Positions 30,021-39,340 of a stretch of 64,000 nucleotides of DNA are shown in pieces. Every line of letters starts with the position of its first letter. The first letter of the stretch is position 1. Both the position numbers and the translations under genes were made by a program. This stretch comes from Balneatrix alpica DSM 16621. GTDB taxonomy: Bacteria; Pseudomonadota; Gammaproteobacteria; Pseudomonadales; Balneatricaceae. Under the pieces are notes generated by a model. That model searched no databases and was not told the DNA's origin. It was given only the letters and a program-made list of their open reading frames with translations. The stretch covers positions 372,001-436,000 of the forward strand of contig NZ_JHUZ01000011.1 of assembly GCF_000619885.1 (NCBI RefSeq), in the 5' to 3' direction.

Positions 30021-31643
30021 ATGCACACCCTACTTAAACAACTCAGCGTCAGGGCCAAACTGGGCCTGATCCTCTGCCTTTTTACCGCCCTGGCCATTTC
30101 CATTAAGGCCTACGATCTGATGGGGCTGCGGGCAAAATTGCTGGAAGCACGGGAGCAACAATCACGCTACGCCGTGGAGCTAGCCATCAGCACCCTCGAT
30201 GCCCTCAGCCAGCGTCCCGACCTCAGCCCAGCACAAGCCCAACAACAGGCGCTGCAGCTCATCCAGGCGATGCGCTATGGCGGTCAGGAATACCTATGGG
30301 TCAACGACCTCCAACCCAGCATGCTGATGCACCCCTTTAAGCCGGAGCTAAACGGGCAAAACCTTAGCCGCTTAACGGATCCCAGCGGCAAAGCGCTGTT
30401 CAATGAAATGGTGGAGGTCGCCAAACGTGATGGCCAGGGGCTGGTCTCCTATCTCTGGCCCAAGCCTGGACACGACCAACCCGTGGCGAAGATTTCCTAT
30501 GTGCAACTATTCAAGCCCTGGGGCTGGGTCGTTGGTACCGGCCTCTATATTGATGACATTGATGCATTGTTTTGGGCTGAAGTACGGGACTCCTCCATCT
30601 TTCTACTGCTGACCCTCGGCGCTCTCTTGATGGTCGCCCTGCTGATTGCCCGCGCCATTACCCAACCGCTGGGCATGATCCGCGAGCTGATTGTCGAAGT
30701 CGCCGGCGGCGATCTTACCCGCCGTCTGCAGTACGACAGCCGGGATGAATTGGGCCAGGTCTGTGAAGCCCTCAATCACACTCTCACGGTTCTGCAGGAG
30801 CTGATCCGTAACCTCAGCGATAACGCTCAGGAAATCACCCAGGCCAGCGCCGATATGGATCGCACCACTAAGGAAACCTGCCTGGGCATTCGTCAACAAA
30901 CCCAGGAAACCGAGCAACTGGCCACGGCCATGCACGAAATGTCCGCCACCGCTCAGGATGTCGCCCACAATGCCCAGCGCACCGCCGACACTACTCTGGA
31001 GGCCGATCAAGCCGCCCAGGCAGGACACCGTTTAGTGGAAGACAGTATCCGCCTGATCTGCTCCCTCGCCGATGCGGTGCAGCAGTCAGTGGCAACCGTC
31101 CATACCCTGGAGCAACATACGGAAAATGTGGGGGGGATTCTGCAGGAGATTGCCGCCATCTCCGAACAAACCAACCTGCTGGCACTGAATGCTGCCATTG
31201 AAGCCGCGCGGGCGGGCGAGCAAGGCCGTGGTTTTGCCGTAGTCGCCGATGAAGTGCGCAAACTGGCTCACCGCACCCAGGAGTCAACCCAGCAAATCAA
31301 TGAACTGAATGACAAACTGCGCCTGGCCTGCAAAGCCGCCGGGGAGGTGATGCGCCAGGGTCACGAACAGGCACAAACCAGCGTGACCCAGGCCCAGCAA
31401 ACCGGCCAACATCTGCATGCCATCGTCAATCAGGTCAGCCAGATTCGGGATATGAACACTCTGGTGGCCGCCGCCGTACAGCAACAAAGTGCCGTTGCCG
31501 AGGAGATGAACCAGAATCTCAGTTCCATTGCCTCAGTCGCCGAACAAAGCCGCAGTGGCGCCGAGCGTATTGCCAGCCACTCCAGTCGATTGGCACAGAT
31601 GGCCCAGGAGCTACAACGCTGGTCAAGCCGCTTTCAGGCTTAA
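30021..31643 (+). CDS. Methyl-accepting chemotaxis protein with single Cache domain
   Basis: A 540-residue transmembrane chemoreceptor. Helix one is at about 12-32, the periplasmic sCache_2-type domain at 35-185 ([41 protein letters not shown]), helix two at 190-210, then HAMP and a methyl-accepting coiled coil. The tip [21 protein letters not shown] lies at about 376. sCache_2 receptors usually sense small carboxylates or similar ligands. AAGGAG is seven bases before the ATG. It is 266 bases after iolG with its own leader. Paralogous to the protein at 32134. Confidence 0.94.
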   Translation: MHTLLKQLSVRAKLGLILCLFTALAISIKAYDLMGLRAKLLEAREQQSRYAVELAISTLDALSQRPDLSPAQAQQQALQLIQAMRYGGQEYLWVNDLQPSMLMHPFKPELNGQNLSRLTDPSGKALFNEMVEVAKRDGQGLVSYLWPKPGHDQPVAKISYVQLFKPWGWVVGTGLYIDDIDALFWAEVRDSSIFLLLTLGALLMVALLIARAITQPLGMIRELIVEVAGGDLTRRLQYDSRDELGQVCEALNHTLTVLQELIRNLSDNAQEITQASADMDRTTKETCLGIRQQTQETEQLATAMHEMSATAQDVAHNAQRTADTTLEADQAAQAGHRLVEDSIRLICSLADAVQQSVATVHTLEQHTENVGGILQEIAAISEQTNLLALNAAIEAARAGEQGRGFAVVADEVRKLAHRTQESTQQINELNDKLRLACKAAGEVMRQGHEQAQTSVTQAQQTGQHLHAIVNQVSQIRDMNTLVAAAVQQQSAVAEEMNQNLSSIASVAEQSRSGAERIASHSSRLAQMAQELQRWSSRFQA

Positions 31644-31714
31644 GCTTAGCTGGGGTATCCTGCAGGCCCGGCCAGCCAGGCTGGGCCTTGACCTTGTTTA
31701 CGCAGGAGACCGCG

Positions 31715-31957
31715 GTGACTCACCAGCTTGACCCCAGCACCCTCAATCAGGACAACCTCCTGCGTCTCGCCCGCACCCCGATGCCCTATGGCCGTTTCAA
31801 AGGGCGCATGCTGATCAACCTGCCGGAAGAATACCTGCTCTGGTTTGCCAAACAGGGCTTTCCGGCAGGCCAACTCGGTGAATTACTGGCACTGTGCCTG
31901 GCCCTTAAAATTGAAGGCCTCGATGCCCTGGTCAAACCCTTGGTTGCTTCCTCATAA
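31715..31957 (+). CDS. DUF3820 family protein
   Basis: An 80-residue protein of unknown function. The DUF3820 signature is MPYGRFKGRMLINLPEEYLLWFAKQGFP, with a conserved Gly-Arg-Phe-Lys-Gly motif followed by a leucine-rich helix. Translation probably starts at GTG 31715, where AGGAG lies six bases upstream; an in-frame start at 31688 lacks one. It stands between two paralogous chemoreceptor genes, with no evident link to chemotaxis. The sequence has no signal peptide or membrane segment. Confidence 0.85.
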   Translation: MTHQLDPSTLNQDNLLRLARTPMPYGRFKGRMLINLPEEYLLWFAKQGFPAGQLGELLALCLALKIEGLDALVKPLVASS

Positions 31958-31978
31958 CTGAATGAATTTGATAGCACA

Positions 31979-31997
31979 TTAAATAAAAATCATTATC
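31979..31997. promoter_or_regulatory. Candidate Fur box upstream of second Cache chemoreceptor
   Basis: TTAAATAAAAATCATTATC matches 14 of 19 positions of the classical Fur box GATAATGATAATCATTATC, including a complete right-hand half. It lies about 140 bases before the receptor start in an AT-rich promoter-like stretch. Chance matches occur in AT-rich DNA, so the call is tentative. Confidence 0.4.
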
Positions 31998-32133
31998 AAT
32001 TACTGTCGCAATTCTTTAACATTGCCCCGCTTTAATACATCGCGGCTGCCTGGAGCCTGCCTCGACAGTCAGCCGATCTTATGACGATAGGGCCACCGCT
32101 ATCATCATCGCGGTCGTGCCCAAGGAGCTCCTT

Positions 32134-33753
32134 ATGAAGCGGTTGTTGCAGTCCCTTCCCGTTCGGGCCAAGCTCGGCCTGATTATTACCCTCTTTAGCC
32201 TACTTACCCTGGGTATCAGCCTGCAGAGCGGGCTCGAACTGAAACGCGAACTCCTGGATGCCCGCCAGCAACAATCCCAGGTGGTGGTTGAACTGGCCCT
32301 CGGTATGCTCAAACAAATTCAAGCCGAGCAGGGCGACAGCCCCGCCGCACAAGCCCAGGCACTGAAGATGCTGCGCAACTTGCGCTATGGCGAGAGTGAC
32401 TACCTGTGGGTTAACGATCTCAATGCCAAAATGCTGATGCACCCCATCAACCCCAAGTTGGAAGGGCAAGATCTGCAGCAAGTCAAAGATGCCAAGGGCT
32501 TTAATGTATTCCAGGCGATTGTTGAGCTTGCCAAGCGCCAGGGACAGGGCTCCGTCAATTACTGGTGGCCAAAACCCGGGCATGCCGAAGCGGTGGAAAA
32601 AATCTCCTATATCCACCACTTCCAACCCTGGGGCTGGGTCATCGGCACCGGTCTCTATGTTGATGATATTGAAGCTTTGTTTTGGAGCAGCATGGGTTTG
32701 GTGGTAGTAGAAATTGTGCTGGCGCTCAGCCTGATTATCCTGCTCTCACTGGCCATTGCCCGCTCCATTACCTCTCCACTAAAGCGGATTCAGCGCCTGT
32801 GCCAGGAGCTGGCGCAAGGTAAACTCACGTCCCGCCTGCCCGCCCGGGGAACAGACGAGCTAGGACAGGTTTGCGCCAGTCTCAATACCAGTCTTGATAG
32901 CTTACAACCGCTGCTCAAACAGCTCAGCGCCGGCTCGCAGGATATGCATCAGGCTACCCATGCCATGCAGCAGGCCACTCAGGAAACCTTCCAGGGCATT
33001 CATCAGCAGAGCCAGGACACAGAAAGCCTGGTGATGGCCATGACCGAAATGAGCGCTTCCTCCATCCAGGTCGCTGACCATGCCCGCGATACCTTACAAC
33101 TGACAGAAAGCGCCGATCAGGCTGCACAACGTGGACAACAGTTGGTAGAGACCAGCATCAGCCGCATCTGCTCCCTCGGCGAAGCGGTGGAGAAATCCGC
33201 CGAGCAGGTACGCCAACTGGGCACCCATGCCGACATGGTGAGCCAGATCCTGGAAGAGATTGCCGCCATTTCCGAACAAACCAATCTGCTGGCACTGAAC
33301 GCGGCGATTGAAGCTGCCCGTGCCGGTGAGCAGGGCCGTGGTTTTGCCGTGGTCGCGGATGAAGTACGCAAATTGGCCCAACGCACCCAGGAATCTACCC
33401 AGCAAATTCATCATCTCAATGACAAGCTACGAGTTGCCAGTCAGGATGCCGCTGAAGTCATGCAGCAGGGCCTGAGTCAGGCCAATGCCAGTATGGAACA
33501 AGCACGCCAGGCCGGGGGCCAACTGGCGGATATCGTTCGTCAGGTCAGCGACATTCGCAATATGAGTGCACAGGTGGCAGCAGCGGTACAGCAGCAAAGC
33601 GCGGTGGCGGAAGAAATGAGCCAGAACCTCAGCAGCATTGCCAGTGCCGCCGAACAGAGCCGTCATGGTACCCAGGAAGTGGCAGAACGCAGCAGTAAAC
33701 TAGCGGAGCTGGCACAACGCTTCCAGCATTGGAGCGGTCAATTCCAGGCCTAA
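32134..33753 (+). CDS. Methyl-accepting chemotaxis protein with single Cache domain (paralogue)
   Basis: A 539-residue chemoreceptor with the same architecture as the protein at 30021: helix one, sCache_2 periplasmic domain ([41 protein letters not shown]), helix two, HAMP, coiled coil and tip [21 protein letters not shown]. The shared Cache motifs indicate an old tandem duplication with divergence in the ligand-binding part. AAGGAG six bases before the ATG at 32134 fixes the start over an earlier GTG at 32116. Its stop overlaps the convergent amine oxidase stop by four bases. Ligand unknown. Confidence 0.94.
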   Translation: MKRLLQSLPVRAKLGLIITLFSLLTLGISLQSGLELKRELLDARQQQSQVVVELALGMLKQIQAEQGDSPAAQAQALKMLRNLRYGESDYLWVNDLNAKMLMHPINPKLEGQDLQQVKDAKGFNVFQAIVELAKRQGQGSVNYWWPKPGHAEAVEKISYIHHFQPWGWVIGTGLYVDDIEALFWSSMGLVVVEIVLALSLIILLSLAIARSITSPLKRIQRLCQELAQGKLTSRLPARGTDELGQVCASLNTSLDSLQPLLKQLSAGSQDMHQATHAMQQATQETFQGIHQQSQDTESLVMAMTEMSASSIQVADHARDTLQLTESADQAAQRGQQLVETSISRICSLGEAVEKSAEQVRQLGTHADMVSQILEEIAAISEQTNLLALNAAIEAARAGEQGRGFAVVADEVRKLAQRTQESTQQIHHLNDKLRVASQDAAEVMQQGLSQANASMEQARQAGGQLADIVRQVSDIRNMSAQVAAAVQQQSAVAEEMSQNLSSIASAAEQSRHGTQEVAERSSKLAELAQRFQHWSGQFQA

Positions 33754-35093
33754 ACGGCTGACTCCAGCAGGGTATTAGCAGCAGCAATCCCTGATAAATA
33801 GGCGCCATGGACGGTGCCAAAATAATCGCGACTGGCGGCCTCGCCAGCCAAAATAAGCCTCCCACCCCATAATTGGCCAAGACGCTCCCGATAAACAGGC
33901 TGATAGCCCACCGCATTGTAGCTATAGGCACCCAGGCTAAAGGGATCCTGTCCCCAACGGCTGAGCTGATAATCCACAGGCTCTGGAATCTGCTGGCCAA
34001 ACACTCCTCTCAGTGCCTGCATGGCACTTGCCACCCAGGCCTCATCCGGCTGCTGTTCAAGTGTCCTGGCCTGCTCCGCCGCAGTAAATCCCAACAATAT
34101 GGGTAGCCCGGTCATGCCGTGCAAATTGACCCACTCTGGCCAGGGGGTATTTTCCTGCGCCAACTCCAACCAGCTCAGCTGTTCAGGCCAAAAGACGTGT
34201 TCGAAACGCAAATAACATTTATTCAGCAGCCCCATCGGTAATGCCTTAATCGCGTCCGTCAGAGGCTTAGGCAAAGGAGGAGAAAAAACGATCTGGCCCT
34301 GTTGTAGCACTCCCATCGGCACCGTCAGCAGAACATAATCCGCCTGCCACTGTTGGCCATTCGCGCTCAGTAAACGCACCTCGTCCTGCCAGTTAATCGC
34401 CACGATGGGATGCTGCAAATGCAGCTGTAAATCACGCCCTAACCACGCTGCCAAGGCCTGATAGCCCTGGGGAAAGAGGGCATCCTCCCCGGCGAAGGTT
34501 TGCCCCGCATCCGCCCAGCGGGCCGAAAGTTCGGCTGCACTGCCACCGTATTCATGCTCCCAGACAGAACTCAGCACAAATCGCAGCCATGGCGTCAGTT
34601 CAGCCGGTAACTGTGGCAGTAGCTGTTCTTCCAGCCAATCAAGCAGGGATGCGGGGTCATCATCCTCAAGCTGCTCTAATTGCCAGAGAATACGCTGTTG
34701 CAGCTGCTCCAGCTGTTGCCGTTGTGACTGTTGCAGGGGGCGGCTATCAGCTCCATACACCTGGACTTGCTCACCATCAAATGGCCATAGCGGCACGTTT
34801 GCTTGTGCGGCTAACGCCGTAATGGGATTACCCTGAGTACCATGGATCCAGGAGGCCCCCATATCCACCGGGGCATCGCTCCAGTGTTGGCTGGTATGCA
34901 GTCGTCCACCCAGACGGTCACGTGCCTCCAGCACCTGCACCTGCCAACCGGCTTGTTGCAAGCGCTGGGCGGCAGCCAGGCCAGCCATCCCTGCCCCCAC
35001 CACCAACACACGCTTAGTCTGGGCAGAGCTGACCAGCGGCAGGGGAAGTAACAGGCTGGTCAATAAGCTTTGCAGTAACCGACGTCGCTGCAT
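33750..35093 (-). CDS. FAD-dependent amine oxidase (flavin monoamine/polyamine oxidase type)
   Basis: A 447-residue flavoenzyme. The N-terminus [25 protein letters not shown] looks like a secretion signal; the paired arginines suggest a Tat route, fitting a folded flavoprotein exported to the periplasm (inference). The FAD-binding motif [17 protein letters not shown] is at about 29, GGRLHT and DMGASWIHG follow, and the C-terminal flavin motif is [22 protein letters not shown]. Related enzymes oxidise polyamines, monoamines or tryptophan. The substrate is unknown. Convergent with the chemoreceptor gene; the SlyD-like gene lies upstream on the same strand. Confidence 0.88.
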   Translation of the reverse strand: MQRRRLLQSLLTSLLLPLPLVSSAQTKRVLVVGAGMAGLAAAQRLQQAGWQVQVLEARDRLGGRLHTSQHWSDAPVDMGASWIHGTQGNPITALAAQANVPLWPFDGEQVQVYGADSRPLQQSQRQQLEQLQQRILWQLEQLEDDDPASLLDWLEEQLLPQLPAELTPWLRFVLSSVWEHEYGGSAAELSARWADAGQTFAGEDALFPQGYQALAAWLGRDLQLHLQHPIVAINWQDEVRLLSANGQQWQADYVLLTVPMGVLQQGQIVFSPPLPKPLTDAIKALPMGLLNKCYLRFEHVFWPEQLSWLELAQENTPWPEWVNLHGMTGLPILLGFTAAEQARTLEQQPDEAWVASAMQALRGVFGQQIPEPVDYQLSRWGQDPFSLGAYSYNAVGYQPVYRERLGQLWGGRLILAGEAASRDYFGTVHGAYLSGIAAANTLLESAV

Positions 35094-35132
35094 CTTCCCC
35101 TCCAGGCTGAACGATAGAAGAGTCAGCTGCTC

Positions 35133-35615
35133 TTAATGATGATGGCCGCCAACCCCGTGGGCATGGCCATGGGCAATTTCTTCGGCACTGGCGGCGCGCA
35201 CTTCCACCACCTCAATAGCAAAGGTCAGGGTTTCACCGGCCAAGGGGTGATTGGTATCGACTGTTACCATAAATTTGCCCACTTTTTTTACCGTTACCTG
35301 CCGCGCGCCCTGCTCGGTATGCACCACAGCCACCATCCCTGGGCGCCACTTTTTCGCCCCTTGCAGGTGTTTCACCGGCACTCGCTGCTCAGCCTCCTCG
35401 ACCCGCTCACCGTATGCCTGCTCCGGACTCAGAGTCACACTCAGGCTATCCCCTGCCTGTTTACCGGCCAAGGCTTGCTCCAAGCCGGACAGAATATTGT
35501 CATGGCCATGCAGATAAGCCATCGGCTGACGCTCATAGCTGGATTCCAGCTGCTGGCCTTGGGCATTACTCAGGGTATAGTGGAACAGCACCACACGGTC
35601 TTTTTCGATCTGCAT
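35133..35615 (-). CDS. SlyD-like FKBP-type peptidyl-prolyl isomerase
   Basis: A 160-residue isomerase-chaperone. The FKBP part has HYTLSNAQGQQLESS and YLHGHDNILSGLEQALAGK; the insert-in-flap domain runs about 70-120; the tail is His-rich (HGHAHGVGGHHH), a metal-binding feature of SlyD, which delivers nickel to hydrogenase and urease in some bacteria. The tail here is shorter than in E. coli SlyD. GGGAG before the ATG at 35615 is better than the start at 35627. A urease cluster occurs 10 kb away, so a nickel role is conceivable but not shown. Confidence 0.9.
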   Translation of the reverse strand: MQIEKDRVVLFHYTLSNAQGQQLESSYERQPMAYLHGHDNILSGLEQALAGKQAGDSLSVTLSPEQAYGERVEEAEQRVPVKHLQGAKKWRPGMVAVVHTEQGARQVTVKKVGKFMVTVDTNHPLAGETLTFAIEVVEVRAASAEEIAHGHAHGVGGHHH

Positions 35616-35718
35616 ACATACTCCCATTGGCGGCAGACAAATAAAGCGCTAAGCATACCCGCCACCTGCCAGTCTGACTATGGTCCCTAGCGCAGGGCCA
35701 GCGACTAAGGAGATCTCC

Positions 35719-36114
35719 ATGCTACAGGGACTCAATCACCTCACCCTGACCGTCAACGAGCTAGAACGTTCCCTGGCCTATTATCAACGCCTCGGCTTCA
35801 AACCACTGGTGCGCTGGGATAAAGGTGCCTACCTCACTCAGGCGGATATCTGGTTATGCCTGAATCTCGGCCACGCCAAGCCCAGTGAGGACTACAGCCA
35901 TATTGCCTTTAGTGTCGATGCCGCTGAATTTGCCAAGCTGCAGCAACAGCTGGCAGACCTGCCTTGCTGGCAACAGAATCAAAGTGAAGGAGAGTCGCTC
36001 TACCTGCTTGACCCGGACGGGCACAAACTAGAGCTGCATGTGGGAGGCATGGCCAGTCGCCTGGCCAGCCTGAAACAACACCCCTATGCGGGGTTAATCT
36101 GGCTTACTGACTAA
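35719..36114 (+). CDS. FosA-like glutathione transferase (glyoxalase superfamily)
   Basis: A 131-residue protein closely resembling fosfomycin resistance enzyme FosA. It begins MLQGLNHLTLTVNELERSLAYY. Equivalents of the metal ligands His7, His64 and Glu110 are present (GLNHLTL, DYSHIAF, GHKLELHVG), as are Thr9, Ser94, Ser98, Tyr100 and Arg119. The substrate-binding Lys90 of P. aeruginosa FosA is replaced by Gln (WQQNQSEGES against WKQNRSEGDS), so activity on fosfomycin may be lower or altered. AAGGAG before the ATG at 35719 sets the start. The 3' end overlaps the convergent LysE-type gene by 11 bases. Confidence 0.86.
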   Translation: MLQGLNHLTLTVNELERSLAYYQRLGFKPLVRWDKGAYLTQADIWLCLNLGHAKPSEDYSHIAFSVDAAEFAKLQQQLADLPCWQQNQSEGESLYLLDPDGHKLELHVGGMASRLASLKQHPYAGLIWLTD

Positions 36115-36733
36115 CCGCCAGCTTGGCGCCAAAGCCCAGCAGTAATACACCGGCGATACCATCCAGGCTACGCGCCACCCGGGGGGTAGCCATCCACAGG
36201 CGGGCCTGATTGACCAATAACACCAGAATACCCTGCCACAGGGTAGCAATGGCAAAGTGCAGCCCCGCCATAAACATCGACTGCCCTAAAGCAGAGTGAG
36301 CCGGATCAATAAACTGCGGCAAGAAAGCCATGTAGAAAATGATTGGCTTGGGATTCAGCACATTAGATAGAAAGCCTTCACGCAACGACACCCAGCTGCT
36401 CACCTGCTTAGCCTGCACCTGTGGAATCGCCATGCCCTTGGCATGCCAAGCGGCCTTCAAGCTCTGGTAGCCTAGCCAAATCAAATACAGCGCCCCCGCT
36501 AGCTTCAGCGCCATAAAGGCCTCCGCCGAGCCCAGCAAAATCACCGATAGCCCCGCCGCCGAGATACTGGCATGAACAAACAGGCCACAACAGATACCAA
36601 AACTGGTCAATAACCCATCACGCCAGCCACCCCGGGCGGCATTACGCATCACCATCAGGGTATCCAGCCCTGGCGTCATGGTTAACAGGGTGATGGCGAT
36701 TAGGAAAGGAATCCATTGAAAGTGCTCAAGCAT
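36104..36733 (-). CDS. LysE/RhtB-family amino acid exporter
   Basis: A 209-residue inner-membrane protein with five to six hydrophobic helices. The conserved N-terminal motif is LTMTPGLDTLMVMRNAARGGWRDGLLTSFGICCG, typical of the LysE superfamily, and LKLAGALYLIWLGYQSL and NPKPIIFYMAFLPQF follow. Members export amino acids, homoserine lactone-like compounds or other small metabolites; the substrate is unknown. GGAG six bases before the ATG at 36733 decides against the longer frame from 36760. It follows the LysR gene on the same strand, 123 bases apart. Confidence 0.9.
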   Translation of the reverse strand: MLEHFQWIPFLIAITLLTMTPGLDTLMVMRNAARGGWRDGLLTSFGICCGLFVHASISAAGLSVILLGSAEAFMALKLAGALYLIWLGYQSLKAAWHAKGMAIPQVQAKQVSSWVSLREGFLSNVLNPKPIIFYMAFLPQFIDPAHSALGQSMFMAGLHFAIATLWQGILVLLVNQARLWMATPRVARSLDGIAGVLLLGFGAKLAVSQ

Positions 36734-36856
36734 GATCGGCTCCGGATCAACTGCAAACAATCGAGACGCTCAGCTTCGCTGTCCTGTCCAAAGTGGTCAA
36801 TGGGGTTTTGCTAATTGTTATGGTTAGCCAAGCTGAAGGATGCCTCAACAGGACAG

Positions 36857-37753
36857 TTAGCGGGGAGCAGTCGACTCTCCATGCTCAGCAAACCACTGCT
36901 GTAAAAAGCGGATACATTGCAGCACGCTGGGGGGCACAAAATTCCGCACCGGATAAAGCGCATACAGGGTCAAAGGGGGCTTGGCCGCCTCCGCCAATAC
37001 CTCTACCACCTCCCCACGCTGCAATGCCTCACGACAGACAAACTCTGGCAAAAAGCCAACCCCCAGGTTGCGTTTGACCGCCTCCAGAATAAACAGGGTG
37101 TTATTGACTCGTAGTCGTCCTTGCACGGCGATGCCGTCCTCCAGTGGCCAAACCCGTCCCCCCTGGAAATAGCTGTAGATAAAACAAGGGTGCTGCTGCA
37201 AATCCTGTGGCAGGTGTATTGCAGGGTGATGGGCTAAATAATCCGCCCCGACGCAGACCCGATAGGCAAACCGGGTTAAGGGCCGCCCGACATAATTCAC
37301 ATCCACCGGCTGACTGGAAGCACGAAAGCCCAGATCAAACCCCTGCTGCAGTAAATCGACACTGTCATCACTCAGATGAATGTCCAACTCAATATCGGGA
37401 TAAGCCTGCATAAAGTCAGCGAACATCTTCGATAAATCAGTAATCCCCAGGGCCATTGGCGCATTGATCTTCAACTTGCCACGGGGTTGTTGTTGCAACA
37501 CCTGGAGGAAATGATCCGCCTCATCCAGCTGCGCCAAAATTCCCCTGGCCCGCTGCAAATACCCCTCGCCAGCATAGGTCAACTGCAGAGCACGGGTGGA
37601 GCGATGCAGCAAGCGCACCCCTAACTCCTCCTCTAAGCGACTGATCTCCTTACTGATCATCGACTTAGAAAAGCGGGTTTGCTCCGCTACCCGGGTAAAA
37701 CTCCCCAGATCAGCCAAGCGCACAAATAACTGCATTGCCCGTAATCGATCCAC
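36857..37753 (-). CDS. LysR-family regulator next to the GST operon
   Basis: A 298-residue LysR-type regulator. The N-terminal winged helix-turn-helix reads AMQLFVRLADLGSFTRVAEQTRFSKSMISKEISRLEEELGVRLLHR, and the C-terminal effector domain follows. The group resembles CrgA-like LysR proteins that respond to electrophiles or aromatic compounds. The frame extends to 37822, but VDRLRAMQLF at GTG 37753 is the usual family start. It is divergent from the GST-NTF2-tautomerase operon, so it likely controls that operon, with a 17-base palindrome between them. Confidence 0.9.
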   Translation of the reverse strand: MDRLRAMQLFVRLADLGSFTRVAEQTRFSKSMISKEISRLEEELGVRLLHRSTRALQLTYAGEGYLQRARGILAQLDEADHFLQVLQQQPRGKLKINAPMALGITDLSKMFADFMQAYPDIELDIHLSDDSVDLLQQGFDLGFRASSQPVDVNYVGRPLTRFAYRVCVGADYLAHHPAIHLPQDLQQHPCFIYSYFQGGRVWPLEDGIAVQGRLRVNNTLFILEAVKRNLGVGFLPEFVCREALQRGEVVEVLAEAAKPPLTLYALYPVRNFVPPSVLQCIRFLQQWFAEHGESTAPR

Positions 37754-37793
37754 CCCTCCCCCCAGGCTGTGCAGCCTTAAATTGTCATCAATA

Positions 37794-37810
37794 TGGAAAC
37801 AGTTGTTCCA
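37794..37810. promoter_or_regulatory. Candidate LysR operator between regulator and GST operon
   Basis: TGGAAACAGTTGTTCCA has perfect five-base inverted arms around seven bases, fitting the interrupted-dyad form of LysR binding sites. It lies in the 162-base divergent gap, closer to the regulator. Confidence 0.5.
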
Positions 37811-37915
37811 CATTACAGCCATATATGAAAACCATCAAACTCCCTAGGCTATCTCCGTGGTTAAGCAAACGCTGTGTTACGCAAACCTTTCGCCAACCCA
37901 TAATTGGAGAATGCT

Positions 37916-38521
37916 ATGTACAAGCTATATTTCCTCCCCGGTGCCTGCTCACTCGCCACCCAAGTCGTGCTGCATGAATTAGGGCAACCCGTACAGCTCA
38001 TCAACAAACAACAGGTGGCTGACTTTAACCAGATTAACCCCGTCGGCACTGTGCCCGTACTGGTAGACAACGGCCAGGCCTACCGTGAAGGGGCCGCCAT
38101 CATGCTGTACCTGCTGGATAAGCACCCCAACACCCTGCTGCCCAACAGTGGTCAGGCACGTCTGCAGGGCATCCAAAACATCCTGTTTGCCAATGCCACC
38201 ATGCACCCTGCCTATAGCCGCCTGTTCTTTATCGCGCAAAATATCAGCGCTAACACTGCCCAGGCGGAAGCCTACCAGCGGGCCAGTCAAGCCATTAACC
38301 AACTCTGGCAAGTAGTAGAGGAACAACTGGCCCAGCAACCCTTCCTCGGTGGGGCGCAACCTTCTGCTGCCGACATCATGCTCACGGTCTACTCCCGTTG
38401 GGGTGGTGCCTTCCCGGTCACCATCAATATCGGCCCCCGCACCCAGCAGATGCTCGACCACGTCCTCGCCATGCCCAGCTTCCAACGCGCCCTGGCGGCG
38501 GAACAAGCACAAGCAGCCTAA
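37916..38521 (+). CDS. Glutathione S-transferase
   Basis: A 201-residue cytosolic transferase. The N-terminal thioredoxin-like domain opens MYKLYFLPGACSLATQVVLHELG, the beta-class form with Ser/Cys near the catalytic position, and NPVGTVPVLVDNG contains the cis-Pro that binds glutathione. The C-terminal helical domain includes PFLGGAQPSAADIMLTVYSRWG with the N-capping Asp. GGAG before the ATG at 37916 sets the start. It is first in an operon with an NTF2-like protein (15-base gap) and a tautomerase. Probably detoxifies electrophiles; substrate unknown. Confidence 0.91.
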   Translation: MYKLYFLPGACSLATQVVLHELGQPVQLINKQQVADFNQINPVGTVPVLVDNGQAYREGAAIMLYLLDKHPNTLLPNSGQARLQGIQNILFANATMHPAYSRLFFIAQNISANTAQAEAYQRASQAINQLWQVVEEQLAQQPFLGGAQPSAADIMLTVYSRWGGAFPVTINIGPRTQQMLDHVLAMPSFQRALAAEQAQAA

Positions 38522-38536
38522 CCACAGGAGAACACC

Positions 38537-38926
38537 ATGGCCCACGCCCTGACTGGTATCGGTGAAGAGCAATTCCAAGCGCTGATGCAACTGGTACGTG
38601 ACTACTGCGATGGTCTTTATCAGGGAGATGTCGCCAAGCTACGCGCCATCTTTCATCCGGATGCCTTCTTAAAGGCTCCGGGCCTGCGCCGCAGCCTGGA
38701 AGAGTGGTTGGCGGCGGTGGCTAGCCGCCCCGTCCCTGCCCAGCAGCAAGCACCCTACCGCTTCAAACTGCTGGCCATTGAAATCATTCAGGATCAGGCC
38801 ATGGTCAAACTGGAGTGCCCCCTGTTTCAGCACTTCTATGTCGACTACCTCGGCTGTCTGAAAGAAAACGGCCAGTGGCTGATCGTCAACAAGATGTACA
38901 CCGACCTGCAACAGCCCTTGGCTTAA
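38537..38926 (+). CDS. NTF2-like (SnoaL/lumazine-binding type) small protein
   Basis: A 129-residue alpha-beta cone protein. Features: YCDGLYQGDVAKLRAIFHPDAFLKAPG at about 24-50, and LECPLFQHFYVDYLGCLKENGQWLIVNKMY near the C-terminus, typical of the NTF2-like superfamily. Such proteins bind or isomerise small hydrophobic molecules, but function varies widely. AGGAG precedes the ATG. It lies between the GST and the tautomerase, suggesting a joint role in modifying a reactive small molecule. Confidence 0.8.
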   Translation: MAHALTGIGEEQFQALMQLVRDYCDGLYQGDVAKLRAIFHPDAFLKAPGLRRSLEEWLAAVASRPVPAQQQAPYRFKLLAIEIIQDQAMVKLECPLFQHFYVDYLGCLKENGQWLIVNKMYTDLQQPLA

Positions 38927-38976
38927 TCCAACTGGCCTAACCCGCACTCAATGCGACACAACAACGAGGAAACACC

Positions 38977-39183
38977 ATGCCCTACGTCAATATCAAAGTG
39001 ACCAAAGAAGGCCTCAGCAAAGCGAAAAAAGAAGCCCTGATCAAAGGCACCACTCAATTGCTGGTTGAGGTACTCGATAAAAACCCCGCCACCACCTTTA
39101 TCGTGATTGATGAAGTGGATACCGATAACTGGGGGATAGGCTATGACCAGGTCACCACCCTAAGGCAAGCCAAGCAAGACTAA
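38977..39183 (+). CDS. 4-oxalocrotonate tautomerase-family protein
   Basis: A 68-residue tautomerase beginning PYVNIKV after the initiator Met, so that Pro becomes the catalytic N-terminal residue. The rest (LIKGTTQLLVEVLDKNPATTFIVIDEVDTDNWGIG) is typical of a widespread 4-OT subgroup without assigned substrate. GAGG precedes the ATG. It is third in the GST operon and is followed by a good terminator. Probably converts keto-enol or unsaturated electrophiles; the exact reaction is unknown. Confidence 0.9.
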   Translation: MPYVNIKVTKEGLSKAKKEALIKGTTQLLVEVLDKNPATTFIVIDEVDTDNWGIGYDQVTTLRQAKQD

Positions 39184-39193
39184 TGGCAATCGA

Positions 39194-39217
39194 AAGGGGC
39201 TGTCAGCACAGCCCCTT
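39194..39217 (+). terminator. Terminator hairpin of the GST operon
   Basis: Perfect 10-bp stem AAGGGGCTGT/ACAGCCCCTT with loop CAGC, ten bases after the tautomerase stop. The following tract GGGCTTTGCC is only weakly T-rich, but the stem is strong and well placed. Confidence 0.75.
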
Positions 39218-39340
39218 GGGCTTTGCCAATCTCCCTGCATGCAGCACAGGCTACAGCCATAACACTCAGCCAATACAAAAAGGGCACCACCCCTACCCCT
39301 CCCTGGAGTAACGGCAGTGCCCTGGCATTCATCTGAATAA

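Noticed and set aside
36779-36856. Nine-base inverted repeat CTGTCCTGT/ACAGGACAG between the LysR and LysE genes
   Set aside because: Arms are 60 bases apart without a compact hairpin or T-run; could be chance.
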